Assembly: GCA_964006375.1 (NCBI GenBank) | Contig: OZ023270.1 | Span: 70,763,082 to 70,827,081, forward strand | Length of the DNA: 64,000 bases | Reading direction: 5' to 3' | Source of the DNA: Tillus elongatus | Lineage: Eukaryota; Arthropoda; Insecta; Coleoptera; Cleridae | Shown here: positions 26,337-37,673 of the stretch, one piece after another | How positions within the stretch are numbered: position 1 is the first letter of the stretch | Layout: the number at the start of each line of letters is the position of its first letter | Notes under the pieces: model-generated | The model's database searches: none | Told to the model about the DNA's origin: nothing | What the model saw: only the letters and a program-made list of their open reading frames with translations | Program-made: the position numbers and the translations under genes

Positions 26337-27686
26337 CTACTCCTTAGAGCGGTGGATAAAGGTAGGTTGGGTTGTTGTAGCTCGATTACGGGGCCTCAAT
26401 CTGCCTACTCCCCAAATCTCACCGGAGATCGTCTGTGAGGTCTCAGTGTGTTCAACCCTAGGCCTCAGAGAGATCTGGCAGTTCGTTGCAAGTCTTGTCT
26501 TATATATGTCGTTCCGTCTACCTGTTGCGTCATCAGTGAAAGTAGTGGGGTCACCGTCAATTAAGTGGGGGGCTTTGGTCACGGTATCTAGATGAGGATT
26601 AAGAGGGTCACCGGCAGTTGTTGAGGCAGATAATGATGCAACAAAATTGTCTGTGGTATTCATTTCCCTTTTGTGTGTTTGCGAAGAAGATATAATAGAT
26701 TTCCAAGTAGTCGGAAGGCGAAGACCATCATCTCTCTTATTTAAACAATCGGGACGTTTTTCAATCTCGATTGCTTCGCGGATAATTCTCGTTTTGAAAT
26801 TGTAAACCGGTGCTATTGTTTTGGCATTATCGAAGTCTATTTTGTGCCTTGTATGAATACGATGCATGGCCAGCGCCGATGAGGGGTCGGATTTTCTAAC
26901 TGCGAGGGTGTGTTCGTATATTCTATTGTGGATGCGTCTGTTTGTTTGTCCTACGTAAGTTCGAGAACAGTCGGAACAAGGAATTTCGTAAACTCCGTGG
27001 GATTCGTTTGGAATCGTATCCTTGGGAGTTTTTATAAGATTTGACAGTTTTTGGTCTGTTGTGAATACGGTTTTGATATTATGGGTTCTGAAAATTCGGC
27101 TGATTTTGTCGGTGACACCTTTGATGTATGGTAAAAACGCTGTGTGTTGTTGTGTAGACGCTGTTTGTTCTTGTTGTGGTGTAGTGGTTTGTTGTTGTGC
27201 GTTTCTAATGTTTCGTAGTATGTGATTGTTGTCGTATCCGTTTTCTAGCAATGTCTGTCTTAAAAAGTTTAATTCTGTCTGTTTGTTTTTGTTGTCCGTT
27301 AGTCTAAGGGATCGTGTTACTAATGTTCGAACCACAGAATTTAGTTGCGATGGGTGATGGTGAGATTGGGCGTTAAGATACCGGTTAGTGTGGGTTGGTT
27401 TTCGGTAGACAGTGTAAGAAAATCCTCTGACTGGGTTTTTAGTGATGCGTACATCTAAGAAAGGCAAAGAAAAATTATTTTCCATTTCCATGGTGAACTG
27501 GATTTGGGGGTTGATGTTATTTAGGTAAGAAAGGAATTCGTCTAGAGATTCCTTGCCGTGTGGCCAGACAGCGAAAATGTCATCAACGTATCTTAACCAA
27601 CACGTTGGTTTAAGTTGGGATGAATTTAGGGCTTGTGATTGAGGCCCCGTAATCGAGCTACAACAACCCAACCTACCTTTATCCAC
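26337..27686 (-). CDS. Penelope RT C-terminus with GIY-YIG endonuclease (5'-truncated)
   Basis: An uninterrupted 449-codon frame. The first 18 or so codons read from the inverted repeat and are not native. Homology starts near residue 19 and includes RYVDDIF (32-38, RT motif C), SLPFLDV, TVYRKPTHT, a Gln/Thr-rich spacer (about 164-183), then the GIY-YIG nuclease: GVYEIPC (231-237), TYVGQTNRR (243-251), RIYEH, and REAIEIEK with a downstream Asn-Lys-Arg-Asp-Asp-Gly. The last 25 residues overlap the repeated 3' end. RT motifs before C are missing, so it cannot encode an active polymerase. The nuclease half looks intact, which suggests a fairly recent copy. Confidence 0.85.
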   Translation of the reverse strand: MDKGRLGCCSSITGPQSQALNSSQLKPTCWLRYVDDIFAVWPHGKESLDEFLSYLNNINPQIQFTMEMENNFSLPFLDVRITKNPVRGFSYTVYRKPTHTNRYLNAQSHHHPSQLNSVVRTLVTRSLRLTDNKNKQTELNFLRQTLLENGYDNNHILRNIRNAQQQTTTPQQEQTASTQQHTAFLPYIKGVTDKISRIFRTHNIKTVFTTDQKLSNLIKTPKDTIPNESHGVYEIPCSDCSRTYVGQTNRRIHNRIYEHTLAVRKSDPSSALAMHRIHTRHKIDFDNAKTIAPVYNFKTRIIREAIEIEKRPDCLNKRDDGLRLPTTWKSIISSSQTHKREMNTTDNFVASLSASTTAGDPLNPHLDTVTKAPHLIDGDPTTFTDDATGRRNDIYKTRLATNCQISLRPRVEHTETSQTISGEIWGVGRLRPRNRATTTQPTFIHRSKE

Positions 27687-27720
27687 CGCTCTAAGGAGTA
27701 GGCAGATTGAGGCCTTAGAG

Positions 27721-28020
27721 TGTCCTTACATATTTCCTTTACCTACCTTTGTCCACCACTCTAAGGAGTAGGCAGATTGAGGCCTTAGAGTGTCCTTACA
27801 TATTTCCTTTACCCACCTTTGTCCATCACTCTAAGGAGTAGGCAGATTGAGGCCTTAGAGTGTCCTTACATATTTCCTTTACCCACCTTTGTCCACCACT
27901 CTAAGGAGTAGGCAGATTGAGGCCTTAGAGTGTCCTTACATATTTCCTTTACCCACCTTTGTTCATCACTCTAAGGAGTAGGCAGATTGAGGCCTTAGAG
28001 TGTCCTTACATATTTCCTTT
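27721..28020. repeat. 70-bp tandem repeat, five units
   Basis: Units begin TGTCCTTACATATTTCC at 27721, 27791, 27861, 27931 and 28001 and contain CTCTAAGGAGTAGGCAGATT. Two inverted units occupy about 26235-26380 in the left arm. The units are over 95% identical by eye. Confidence 0.9.
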
Positions 28021-28022
28021 AC

Positions 28023-28062
28023 CTCTTGAAAATGGCTCCAAAACAGGAGCCGAAACGTCGAG
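28023..28062 (+). ncRNA. Degenerate hammerhead-like motif, right arm
   Basis: CTC, then TTGAAAA where CTGANGA is expected, stem II GGCTCC/GGAGCC around AAAACA, GAAA at 28052-28055, CGTC, and GAG closing stem I with CTC. ACGT at the stem III position is self-complementary. Penelope-like elements are known to carry hammerheads; here two invariant positions of the first core box are changed, so I expect no self-cleavage. Confidence 0.5.
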
Positions 28063-28140
28063 TTTCCATAAATTCTGGACGCGGTTTAACCCGAGAACCA
28101 AGCATGTCTCACATTAAAGACCGCGGAAATCTTTCTGAAC

Positions 28141-28352
<212 letters not shown>

Positions 28353-28971
28353 ATTCAGGGCAAAAACACCATTTATTTCGAAAACGACAAAGCTTGGATT
28401 AGACAGCCTCATACAAAGTTATCCTTATTTTTATTGCTTATTAAGATCATCCTGGGAAAATGGAGGGTTTCCGTTTGAACAAGATGACTTTAGGCGTTTT
28501 CTTGAGTTAATTTTTAACTTTCGTTTGATCATCCTGTATTAATAATTATTAAAATATCATACGTCGTTGACTAAAGCATGCCTCTTCCTATAAGTAAACT
28601 AACTGAAATTAACCAATGAAAGCTTCCGTATAGGAAAATCTCCTAACTATATTTTGGCCTGAAAAAGTCATTTTTGAGACATAAAATTTGAAATATGTCA
28701 AAAACGGCGAGACTTGGTTATAGGACATTATACATAAAATGTATCCAAAATTTGTCGTATAAACTAAAAATGCAAGAACATGTTGTGTGTTTTCTTAAAA
28801 ATAACAAATCTGACCGTTACTTCCTCTATAACCAAAAATGCCACCATTCTGAAAATCTTCTAGCCGAGTTGACCCTACCAACATCAGTAGATGACCAAAT
28901 CTTCAACAATTTTCGATACCAAATTTCGATCGATCGATGTCATTCTCGGAGGAACACCTGTATGACTTTAC
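28353..28971. other. Unannotated stretch
   Basis: A 99-codon plus-strand frame (28695-28994) has no recognisable domain. No repeat identified. Confidence 0.4.
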
Positions 28972-28988
28972 AGGTATATTTTCGCTTC

Positions 28989-29047
28989 AATTAGTATGCC
29001 GTACTGACGAACTCTAATTAGAGCGAAACCGGTCTACGGTCCTAATT
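28989..29047 (+). ncRNA. Type I hammerhead ribozyme motif, copy 1
   Basis: Stem I pairs AATTAG (28989-28994) with CTAATT (29042-29047) and GCCGTA (28998-29003) with TACGGT (29035-29040), separated by a small internal loop. Core box CTGACGA is at 29004-29010 (variable position 7 is C). Stem II CTCT/AGAG has an AATT loop. GAAA is at 29025-29028. ACCGGT (29028-29033) is the stem III position and is self-complementary, so stem III would form best between two molecules, as in minimal hammerheads. Cleavage is predicted after C29034. The usual G-C closing pair of stem II is A/C here, which may reduce activity. Confidence 0.75.
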
Positions 29048-29311
29048 GTGGTGAGAATACACCTAGCCTTACGTACTTTGTCCCTATATTGGCGAAGAAA
29101 TGGACCAGGGCTGACAATTTACTAAATTCTTAGTTGGTTGTACACAGTCTCTACTTTTTAACATTCTGTGTTATTTGGAGTTGCCGTGACAACATACTAC
29201 TTGGTTTCGCAACGAGATGGCGACACGTGTAAAAAGCTTGTCTTACATCTCACTTAGTTTTGCGACGTTGGCTACCATAGCCGTATTACTTAATAGGTGT
29301 ATTTTCGCTGC

Positions 29312-29370
29312 AATTAGTATGCCGTACTGACGACCTCTAATTAGAGCGAAACCGGTCTACGGTTCTAATT
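29312..29370 (+). ncRNA. Type I hammerhead ribozyme motif, copy 2
   Basis: Same fold as copy 1, offset by 323: CTGACGA 29327-29333, GAAA 29348-29351, ACCGGT 29351-29356, predicted cleavage after C29357. The stem II closing pair is C/C. Stem I outer pairs are preserved (AATTAG/CTAATT), and the few differences from copy 1 avoid the core boxes. Confidence 0.75.
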
Positions 29371-29394
29371 GCAGTGAGAATACATCTAGCCTTA

Positions 29395-30170
29395 TCTGTG
29401 TGTATTATTATAAATAAAAGAATAATGGCAATAGTGTCTTACACACAAAGATTTTATTTATACTGAAACTATTGCAACGAAACCAGTTTTCTATGTGTGG
29501 GGGCAAAATGGACCCTGGTATCAAAAAAGGTTTATAAAAAACCTTGTATGTCGAAGGGTTAAGCTTGAAATATTCTAATCATAGATACACCTGAAAACCG
29601 GAGCTGCGTATAAAATGGAATAATCGCTTACTAATGGTAAAAGAAACAATGTCTTTCAAAATTTTATAATCCTGTCCTGCATAAATTTCTGTGGCTCCTT
29701 CTTTGTGTATCAGATGGCCTTTCAGTATTGTATAAAAATAAAGTTAATGAATTGTACATAGTGGAGAGTTATAAACAAGAGGCAGAAAAAGTGGATGGTT
29801 GTTGGGAAATAGGCTAGGGTGTTGTGAAAGGCGGAAGTTTTACTTCACTACTTCCGATATTCGCCGCTTCTCTCTAATGGTTTTTCAGACACTTGTGCAT
29901 TAGGACTTGTAATGGACTTACTAGAGGAGAACTGATTATTTATTTGCATCTTTATATGGGTTATAATAACTTAGTAACGTCATAAGTGGATAATATATTG
30001 CAAGCTGTAACACAATATTACCAGAAGCTTGGTTTTTAGCCGAGTTACTACTGAGTTCTTACGCCGACTAGTATTTTTAAACTACTGTACTAAGCTACGT
30101 TTGCTATTTTATGTCATCTGTAATGTTAACAGCAATTTCTGTAGATTAAAAGCTGATTGCAAATATTTGC
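29395..30170. other. Unannotated stretch
   Basis: No recognised gene or repeat. Confidence 0.4.
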
Positions 30171-30312
30171 TGCTGGCTCTGGATATAGGTTCTACGGTCC
30201 TAGTTCGCGCTCATTTGAAGACATTTTCTCAAAATTCAAAAGTCGCGATCTCCTTATTAATAAATTTTTTCAACGAAAATTCACTAAAAATTATACGCAT
30301 TTATTAAAAAAA
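30171..30312 (-). mobile_element. TA-core element 5' arm fragment
   Basis: TCTGGATATAGGTTCTACGG, TTCGCGCTCATTTGAAGACA and TCAAAAGTCGCGATCTCC lead to a degenerate end hairpin near 30260-30290. No TA tract remains. Confidence 0.6.
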
Positions 30313-30450
30313 ATTGGGGTCAGATCCGTGATATGCAAATTCACTACCATGTCGCACTTGCTGCATCCAGACTTTTTAATACTTGTAACATTTATAGGTA
30401 AATTTGCATATTTCTCTCTGAAAAACTCCCAGTTTGCACAATTAAAAAAA
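30313..30450. repeat. 138-base flank unit, first copy
   Basis: This begins ATTGGGGTCAGATCCG, contains a TA-core-like terminus (CTACCATGTCGCACTTGCTG) and ends CACAATTAAAAAAA. It is a direct repeat of 32004-32140. The full TA-core copy 30453-32001 lies exactly between the two. Confidence 0.8.
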
Positions 30451-30452
30451 TT

Positions 30453-32001
<1,549 letters not shown>

Positions 32002-32003
32002 AA

Positions 32004-32140
32004 ATTGGAGCCAGATGCGTTATATGCAAATTCACTACCATGACGCATTTGCTGCGTCCAGACCTTTTATTATTTGTAACATTTATAGGTAAATTTGTAT
32101 ATTTCTCTCTCAAAAACTACCACTTGCACAATTAAAAAAA
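32004..32140. repeat. 138-base flank unit, second copy
   Basis: Direct repeat of 30313-30450; see that entry. Confidence 0.8.
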
Positions 32141-32974
32141 ATCGCTAAATACCCAGTAACGTAATCTGATCGCTTATTAGATATAAACCAGTGGACATGT
32201 GCAGTGGTCGAGATTCGAACGTAATTTATTAAATTTTTAAGCTTGAACATTATTGACATTCGTTTGTCATAGAGTATACCTACCTCTATAATCTCAATGC
32301 GACTATTTGACACAGACTCTTATGTGTCTGAATAATCAGCATGAACGTATGAACGCATCTATATACATCTGTTGGACCATAAAGTAATATGTATTTGACA
32401 TTGGCAGATCAATATATTAACGGTGAGTACTGGCACAGACCAGGGAATCAAACTGTCTAAAACAAAGCATTGTTTAATCTATTTGTAACACATATTATAC
32501 ATACACAGTATCGTTCTGCACTCCTTCTTCATATAAACTTTAACTTTGCCAAATTTCATATCCTTTCGTGCGCGAAATGTATTTAAAAATGGGTACAATC
32601 TCTTTTCTTCACGTATTAATATTGTTACAAAGCACTCCAATAGATGCAGGTGCGGTGTTGCCACATAGCCTGAAAATCCCCCAACATCTGGGAATTTTTG
32701 CACAATCTGGCAACACCGCATCCCCTGGGGGGTGCCTTGGGGAACCCCACACAGGTAAAGTCTCAACCCTCTAGGACCAAAAATGACGAAGTTACCAACT
32801 TGTGCCCCGTTGGAACGGATAACTGAGGCCTGCGCATTCCGAACACCCTGTATATACACCCTGTATACGCAGAGAACCCCTACACGCTGTATACGCAGAG
32901 AGATCTTATGGTACTAGAAACACCTCTTGTGTAACATAGGAGTGATGACCACATTTGGATCACCTATATATACA
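32141..32974. other. Unannotated stretch with a short palindrome
   Basis: GCGGTGTTGCCA (32652-32663) and TGGCAACACCGC (32708-32719) form a perfect 12-bp inverted repeat around a 44-base loop. A 126-codon minus-strand frame (32479-32859) spans it but resembles no family. CACCCTGTATA occurs twice at 32847-32870, like the end of the candidate MITE at 14-520. Confidence 0.4.
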
Positions 32975-33409
32975 TCCCCCTGTATACACACGGGGCCGAC
33001 CTGTATTCACAGAACCTTCTAGCAAAAGAAGGTCCTGGAACATTCTGGAATGGAACACTCCAGAAACGAAGTGGAAGGAACGACAGGCGAAAGCCAGCCC
33101 AGATAGTACAGTTCAGTAAGAGAATGTTGAAGTGACTTGAAGGAGCAGTAACCAGTGTAAAGTGTTAAGAGAGTAGCGACTGTAGTTCCAGTCTGTGTGC
33201 AGATTAGTGATTATAAGGCCAGATAAACCAAGTGTTTTGTGAGAGAGACATTCTAGAACTTTTATTGTATCCATATTTAGAAAGTAAATTAAGTGTTTTG
33301 TGAGAGAGACATTCTAGAACTTTTATTGTATCCATATTTAGAGAGTAAATAAAGTTGTTTTGTTAAAATTTAAAGTCTCACTTATCCAGAACCCGGCGAA
33401 AACGCAACA
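32975..33409 (+). mobile_element. LTR-like fragment with internal 61-bp duplication
   Basis: The right end TCCAGAACCCGGCG...AACGCAACA resembles the end of the solo LTR at 34004-34444 (TCCAGAACCCTGTG...AACGTAACA). A 61-base unit is tandemly duplicated at 33230-33290 and 33291-33351 (AAGTGTTTTGTGAGAGAGAC), followed by an AATAAAG polyadenylation-like signal. The left boundary is uncertain and no target duplication was found. Confidence 0.4.
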
Positions 33410-33907
33410 ATATATTGAGTAAACTCTATAACTTACACTACTGTCAAAGGATCAGAGAAATGGTCTATTTAAAAATATTTTTTTGCGAATATTTCAGTAA
33501 AATGGAGTACAATGACGGCTAAAGCTAAAACCTACGGCTTCATAGAAAACACTTTCTAACGACGTATCTTCTATATAACTCGTCTTCGTTTCAGGTTCTT
33601 TATCCAGAACATGTCAATTTTCATTTTTCGAATCGCGATTTTGACGTTTTAAGAAGAATAAATATAATTTTTTTAAAGGTTCTAACTTTTTTTTGACGTA
33701 GAGATTCAAATTTTGGTGCATGGTTTTCCTTTTATGATATTAGAGTTGTTATTTCCGGAGATAAACATTTCTAAATGAAAACACAAAATTTTCCCGGAAA
33801 ACCTGGTCCAATTTTGCTGGATAACGAAACTGTCCAAGCCACTTGTGAAAGGACGGTACTCACCAAATTTTATCAAAACCGACCCATGATTTTTTAATTC
33901 TCGGTGT

Positions 33908-34003
<96 letters not shown>
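33410..34003 (-). mobile_element. TA-core element, 3' part, split by a solo LTR
   Basis: Diverged body modules in reverse orientation (ATATATTGAG, AATGACGGC, TTCCCGGAAAACCTGGTCC, CTGTCCAAGCCACTTG) run to TCGGTGTGACA and (TA)n 33910-34003. The 5' arm resumes at 34445. Confidence 0.7.
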
Positions 34004-34006
<3 letters not shown>

Positions 34007-34440
34007 ACATTTGTCTATGAGAATTAACTTTATGGACTTTGTTGCTTCTATGGTCAGTTGTACTGTGTTGGTAACAGCGAACACTCTGGAATGATTTTTC
34101 TAGAAGGGACCAGAAGTGACAGGTGTAGAAAAGTGTAGAAGGTCTAGAATCTCTATGGAGAGTATAAATAGACGAACGGTACATAGAGTGAGTTAGTTCA
34201 GTATTGAATTAGTGTGATGCAGAATAAGTGACCATAGAGTATTAAGCGAGTCAGTAGTAAGTGTTGGTGTATAAGAAGCGATCATAGAAGGCGGATAGTG
34301 GAATATAGTTCTATGGACATTTAGTAATAGAGAGAAATATTTTTATTGACACTGGTGTTGGAAAATAGTTGGTTATAATAAAATAGTAGTTTGAAATGCT
34401 GTGTTTTATTAGATAACAAATCCAGAACCCTGTGGAACGT

Positions 34441-34444
<4 letters not shown>
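34004..34444 (+). mobile_element. Probable solo LTR inserted in a TA tract
   Basis: A 441-base non-TA segment separates two (TA)n blocks of one TA-core copy. It contains TATAAATA (34163-34170) followed by an initiator-like TTCAGT, AATAAA (34377-34382), and a CGTAACA end, the order of promoter, polyadenylation signal and terminus seen in LTRs. The left end begins GTCACATTTG rather than TG and may have lost a base. No internal retrotransposon is present. Confidence 0.5.
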
Positions 34445-34510
<66 letters not shown>

Positions 34511-34620
34511 GAAACTGACCTTGGATTTGGGTTCCAGGCGTCCTAGCTCGCGCTCATTTGAAAATAATTTTTCAAAATTTAAAGTCGCGATTTCCTCAGT
34601 GATTTTTTTTAATTCACTAA
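34445..34620 (-). mobile_element. TA-core element, 5' arm (continuation of 33410-34003)
   Basis: (TA)n to 34508, then CTGAAACTGACCTTGGATTT, CTCGCGCTCATTTGAA and the end hairpin finishing at 34620. Confidence 0.7.
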
Positions 34621-34654
34621 AATATGTACAAAGTCCCATCGTCTGGATTCCCTA

Positions 34655-34745
34655 TTCGTTAATTTTTATAAAAAAATTCCCGATTCGTTAATTTTTACAA
34701 AAAAAATCACTATAGTTAATTTTTATTAAAAAAATTCACTAAAAT
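34655..34745. repeat. About 30-bp unit repeated three times
   Basis: GTTAATTTTTATAAAAAAAT, GTTAATTTTTACAAAAAAAA and GTTAATTTTTATTAAAAAAA follow one another with short spacers. Each resembles the TA-core end hairpin, so this looks like local multiplication of that hairpin. Confidence 0.6.
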
Positions 34746-35179
34746 ATTTCCATACGAGTTCATTATACATAATTCGGTTGGTGATTTGTATACAGAAGTA
34801 TCGGTAGTTAATTATGAATTTAAAACAACTGTTTTTTACAACCACATACTTGATTTATGTCTTTATTTTTGTATCTAATTAGCCATGAGAACGTCTGCAT
34901 TCCAGATATTCGATGGCATTCTCGTGCGGCTGTCGAACCAAAATCGAAATTGAATTTTATTACATGCGATCGGACAACTTAGAGGGAATAAAACGTTCAA
35001 AAATAAAATACAATGTATTAAACAGCTACAAATCTTATACGTATAGGTATCCGACTGTGAAAACCGGCATATTCAACAACTAATAAAATATGTTGGACGT
35101 CATTTGAAGAAATATGGCTCTTTTATATAACATTAATTATTAATTTTACCCAGTCCTGTATCGGTCCACCTTTTGTGGT

Positions 35180-35212
35180 TATAAAAGGCGAGGCAACAGT
35201 TGAGCAGTATTT
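35180..35212 (+). promoter_or_regulatory. TATA-box promoter-like sequence
   Basis: TATAAAAGG at 35180-35188 with GCAGTAT about 25 bases downstream fits an arthropod core promoter, and TTCTTTCAG at about 35246-35254 resembles a splice acceptor. No supported coding sequence follows: a short frame with a Leu-rich stretch (to 35446) is unrecognised. It may be chance. Confidence 0.2.
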
Positions 35213-35504
35213 TTTTGTCAACTTTTGTTAAAAGAATTGAACACATTCTTTCAGGTTTTGTTATTGTTATATTATTTTTTGTTGCTATTATTATTTATGG
35301 TGTCTTGTAGTTATTCAAAATCGATTCTAATGAGTTGCACTGGTGAGCTGGTGCCATACATCAAGTCGAAAGGTGCTTTGCCACATGTCCCATACCAGGA
35401 GTTTTTAATAAAAAAAATCTGTGTGGGCATTTGTGCGGTGTTTTAGTATTTTTCAACAATCTAGTTTCTATTCTGGAACAAAAACTTTATCTGAATATTC
35501 GTTA

Positions 35505-35620
35505 TAGCGAATTTTCGGAAAAAATTCACCAATGTAGAGATCATGATTTTTGAACCATGAAAAATTTCTTCAAATTAGTGCAAACTGAACCCAATAGAAT
35601 ACATATCCAGGGTTGCGCAT
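35505..35620 (+). mobile_element. Diverged TA-core 5' arm fragment
   Basis: Reads AGCGAATTTTCGGAAAAAAT then TTCACCAATGTAGAGATCAT, AAATTTCTTCAAATTAGTGC and ACATATCCAGGGTTG, recognisable as hairpin and 5' arm without a TA tract. Confidence 0.55.
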
Positions 35621-35639
35621 AAATAACGCAACAAGGCCA

Positions 35640-36680
35640 TAACTTTTAAGCTGAGTAGGGCATCGAATTCAAAATTTGTAGGATTGCGTAACACCATTTG
35701 CGACTATTTGGTGGCATTATCGACTACTTGAAGGGCTTTCACTCTTCCTCAAAGAACATTCACTCATCCCAGGTATCTCAGATACCAATGGGACTGATCT
35801 CAGATGGAGCCTGTTGCGGTCACCTTTTTGCTACCGTACCATTCTGCTGGATTCTACAGAATACCTCAGACTGCGCCGAGCGGCTCTTTCTCTCTCATAC
35901 ACAAAGAGTCTAAATGAGTAAGCAAGGGACAAAACATCTCGTCAGGAGAACCGTTACAAGCTGAAATGAACCAAGCCTGTTATTTAAGCGAGCGAAAACC
36001 GATTGCCGTGGTCAGGTCTCGGTGGTTGTCTACCAACATCACAACCAACTAACTACCTAAAACAAGTGCCGCGTTAGGTCAGACCTCGGGGTTGCCTACT
36101 GACAAACAACATCCTAGTGATGAGCTACCCAAAACAAGCCCAGCGTTTGGTGAGACATCGGGGAGTGGTCCACCTAGTGCAGTCACCGCTGAGGTTCTAT
36201 ATGTGGTGTCTCGGTGTTTAGCTGAGGTTAACAAGTACGTGTAGCAGTGTCAATTGAAGTTATTGAACTTGGCCGTACTTCCTGGTTTGTACTTCGTACT
36301 TACTACTCCTGGTTGACAGTTCATAGTCCATAATCCCTACCATAGCTCCTAGTTTCTGGCTGTAGCCGCCATTTCGCCGTCTAAGTTTGACGTTAGAATC
36401 TAGAAGATAAATTCTATCTCACAATCGAAACTCCAGGGCTGATGTTAAGCTCTGGTAAATGGTATCGTAACACCTAACCTCTCTCTGAGTTTGGGTCTGC
36501 TTAAGCCTGCAGGTCAGGCCTGCATTCCTACGAATCTGGAACCCGCTGAAGTTTTCCTTTGCCTTGGTGCAACACATGCCACCTGTTGCAATGGATTATT
36601 AAGCTGGGTGGCAAGGTTTCATCTAGGGTTTGACAATTCCTGCTAAGCTGTTTGGACATGTTCCGGTAACAAGTGAGTCC
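35640..36680. other. GC-richer segment with imperfect 70-bp repeats
   Basis: Base composition here is visibly closer to 50% GC than the surrounding DNA. Three imperfect units start at about 36013, 36080 and 36151 (GTCAGGTCTCGG, GTCAGACCTCGG, TGAGACATCGG). No long open frame. It could be the untranslated region of a retrotransposon, perhaps of the R2-group relic at 37674-39970, or an old insertion. I cannot identify it. Confidence 0.35.
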
Positions 36681-37673
36681 TGTTTGACTTTAATGTTTGT
36701 GTCAAAAACTATTACTAAATTTTAGAAAAAATTCAGATTAAGATCAGTCAAATTCATTTACATTCTTAAACAGTGACATTGCTGTTAGGGTTACCTTTAC
36801 TTGAATGAAATATTTAATTTTTTTACTGCAATAAGTGTAGTATAAATGTGTTTAATTGGTCACGCACTTTTTTATATAATTATCGCCCGTCCTTTAAAAT
36901 TTGTGTTTGATTATTAATAAATTCTTGAATCCTCAGAATAAAAATCGTAATATTTGTTTAGCAGTCGAAATTAAATATAGACTATTTGTTTAGCAGTTTG
37001 AAGTAAGTTAAGGAGCACTAAGCTCAGATTTGAAATTTATCTTGCAATAGGGCAAGCATCACTCACAATCTATGCATATCCATCTGGCCAGAAAGAATCA
37101 TTAAACAGACACTAATTACATTTAAGAACCTCATTTTTATTTACCGATACGATTTTCCCATTTCTTGTATTTTTACTTGTCAATGATCAGGTGATTTGTA
37201 TTTTATTAAACACTGCAAACCATATCCAACTATTTTATTATTGTTGAATAATAACTTGTAATGGTGTTTTACTTTTGCTTTTTAATTTCATATCAAATTC
37301 CGTTAATAAGTTCCCAGCAAGTTCAACTGGGTTATCAAACTTGATGTTATATAGATATATTTATCAACGAACATCTGTCTTGTATTAAAGGTCTTACAAA
37401 CATGAGCTTCTGGTCAAGACTAACCGAATAGTAAGTATTAGTTTGATTATATTTATGAACTGACCTAATAACTTTTTATTCTCGTCTTTGCTGAGTTATT
37501 AAGATTGACCTCGTCTTTGCTGAGTTATTTATACAAAAAAAATTGTCTCATCTCCTTCGGGTTAAATCATTGATAATTTTAATTTGCAGCTTACATTAAT
37601 TAATGCCACTGTAGTCGGCTTTTAAATAATCAAGGTATGGTCTAAAGGCTTACTAATACCTTTCTGAAAGTGG
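36681..37673. other. Unannotated AT-rich stretch
   Basis: Nothing recognised except a short direct repeat CTCGTCTTTGCTGAGTTATT at 37482-37501 and 37510-37529. Confidence 0.4.

Larger units (their letters stand above)
28972..29394 (+). mobile_element. Retrozyme-like unit: two direct 100-bp hammerhead repeats
   Basis: Two direct copies of a 100-bp segment, 28972-29071 and 29295-29394, about 90% identical, lie exactly 323 bases apart and each contains a complete hammerhead motif. The cleavage sites after 29034 and 29357 would release a 323-nt RNA. Small animal retrozymes and Penelope terminal repeats are both known to carry type I hammerheads in tandem. No coding sequence lies between the copies, which favours a non-autonomous retrozyme-like unit. 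The flanks do not continue the repeat, so only one full monomer plus part of a second is present. Confidence 0.7.

Noticed and set aside
27721..28020. 70-bp repeat array as a CRISPR array
   Set aside because: Units are contiguous with no unique spacers, and the genome is eukaryotic; these are tandem units of a Penelope terminus.
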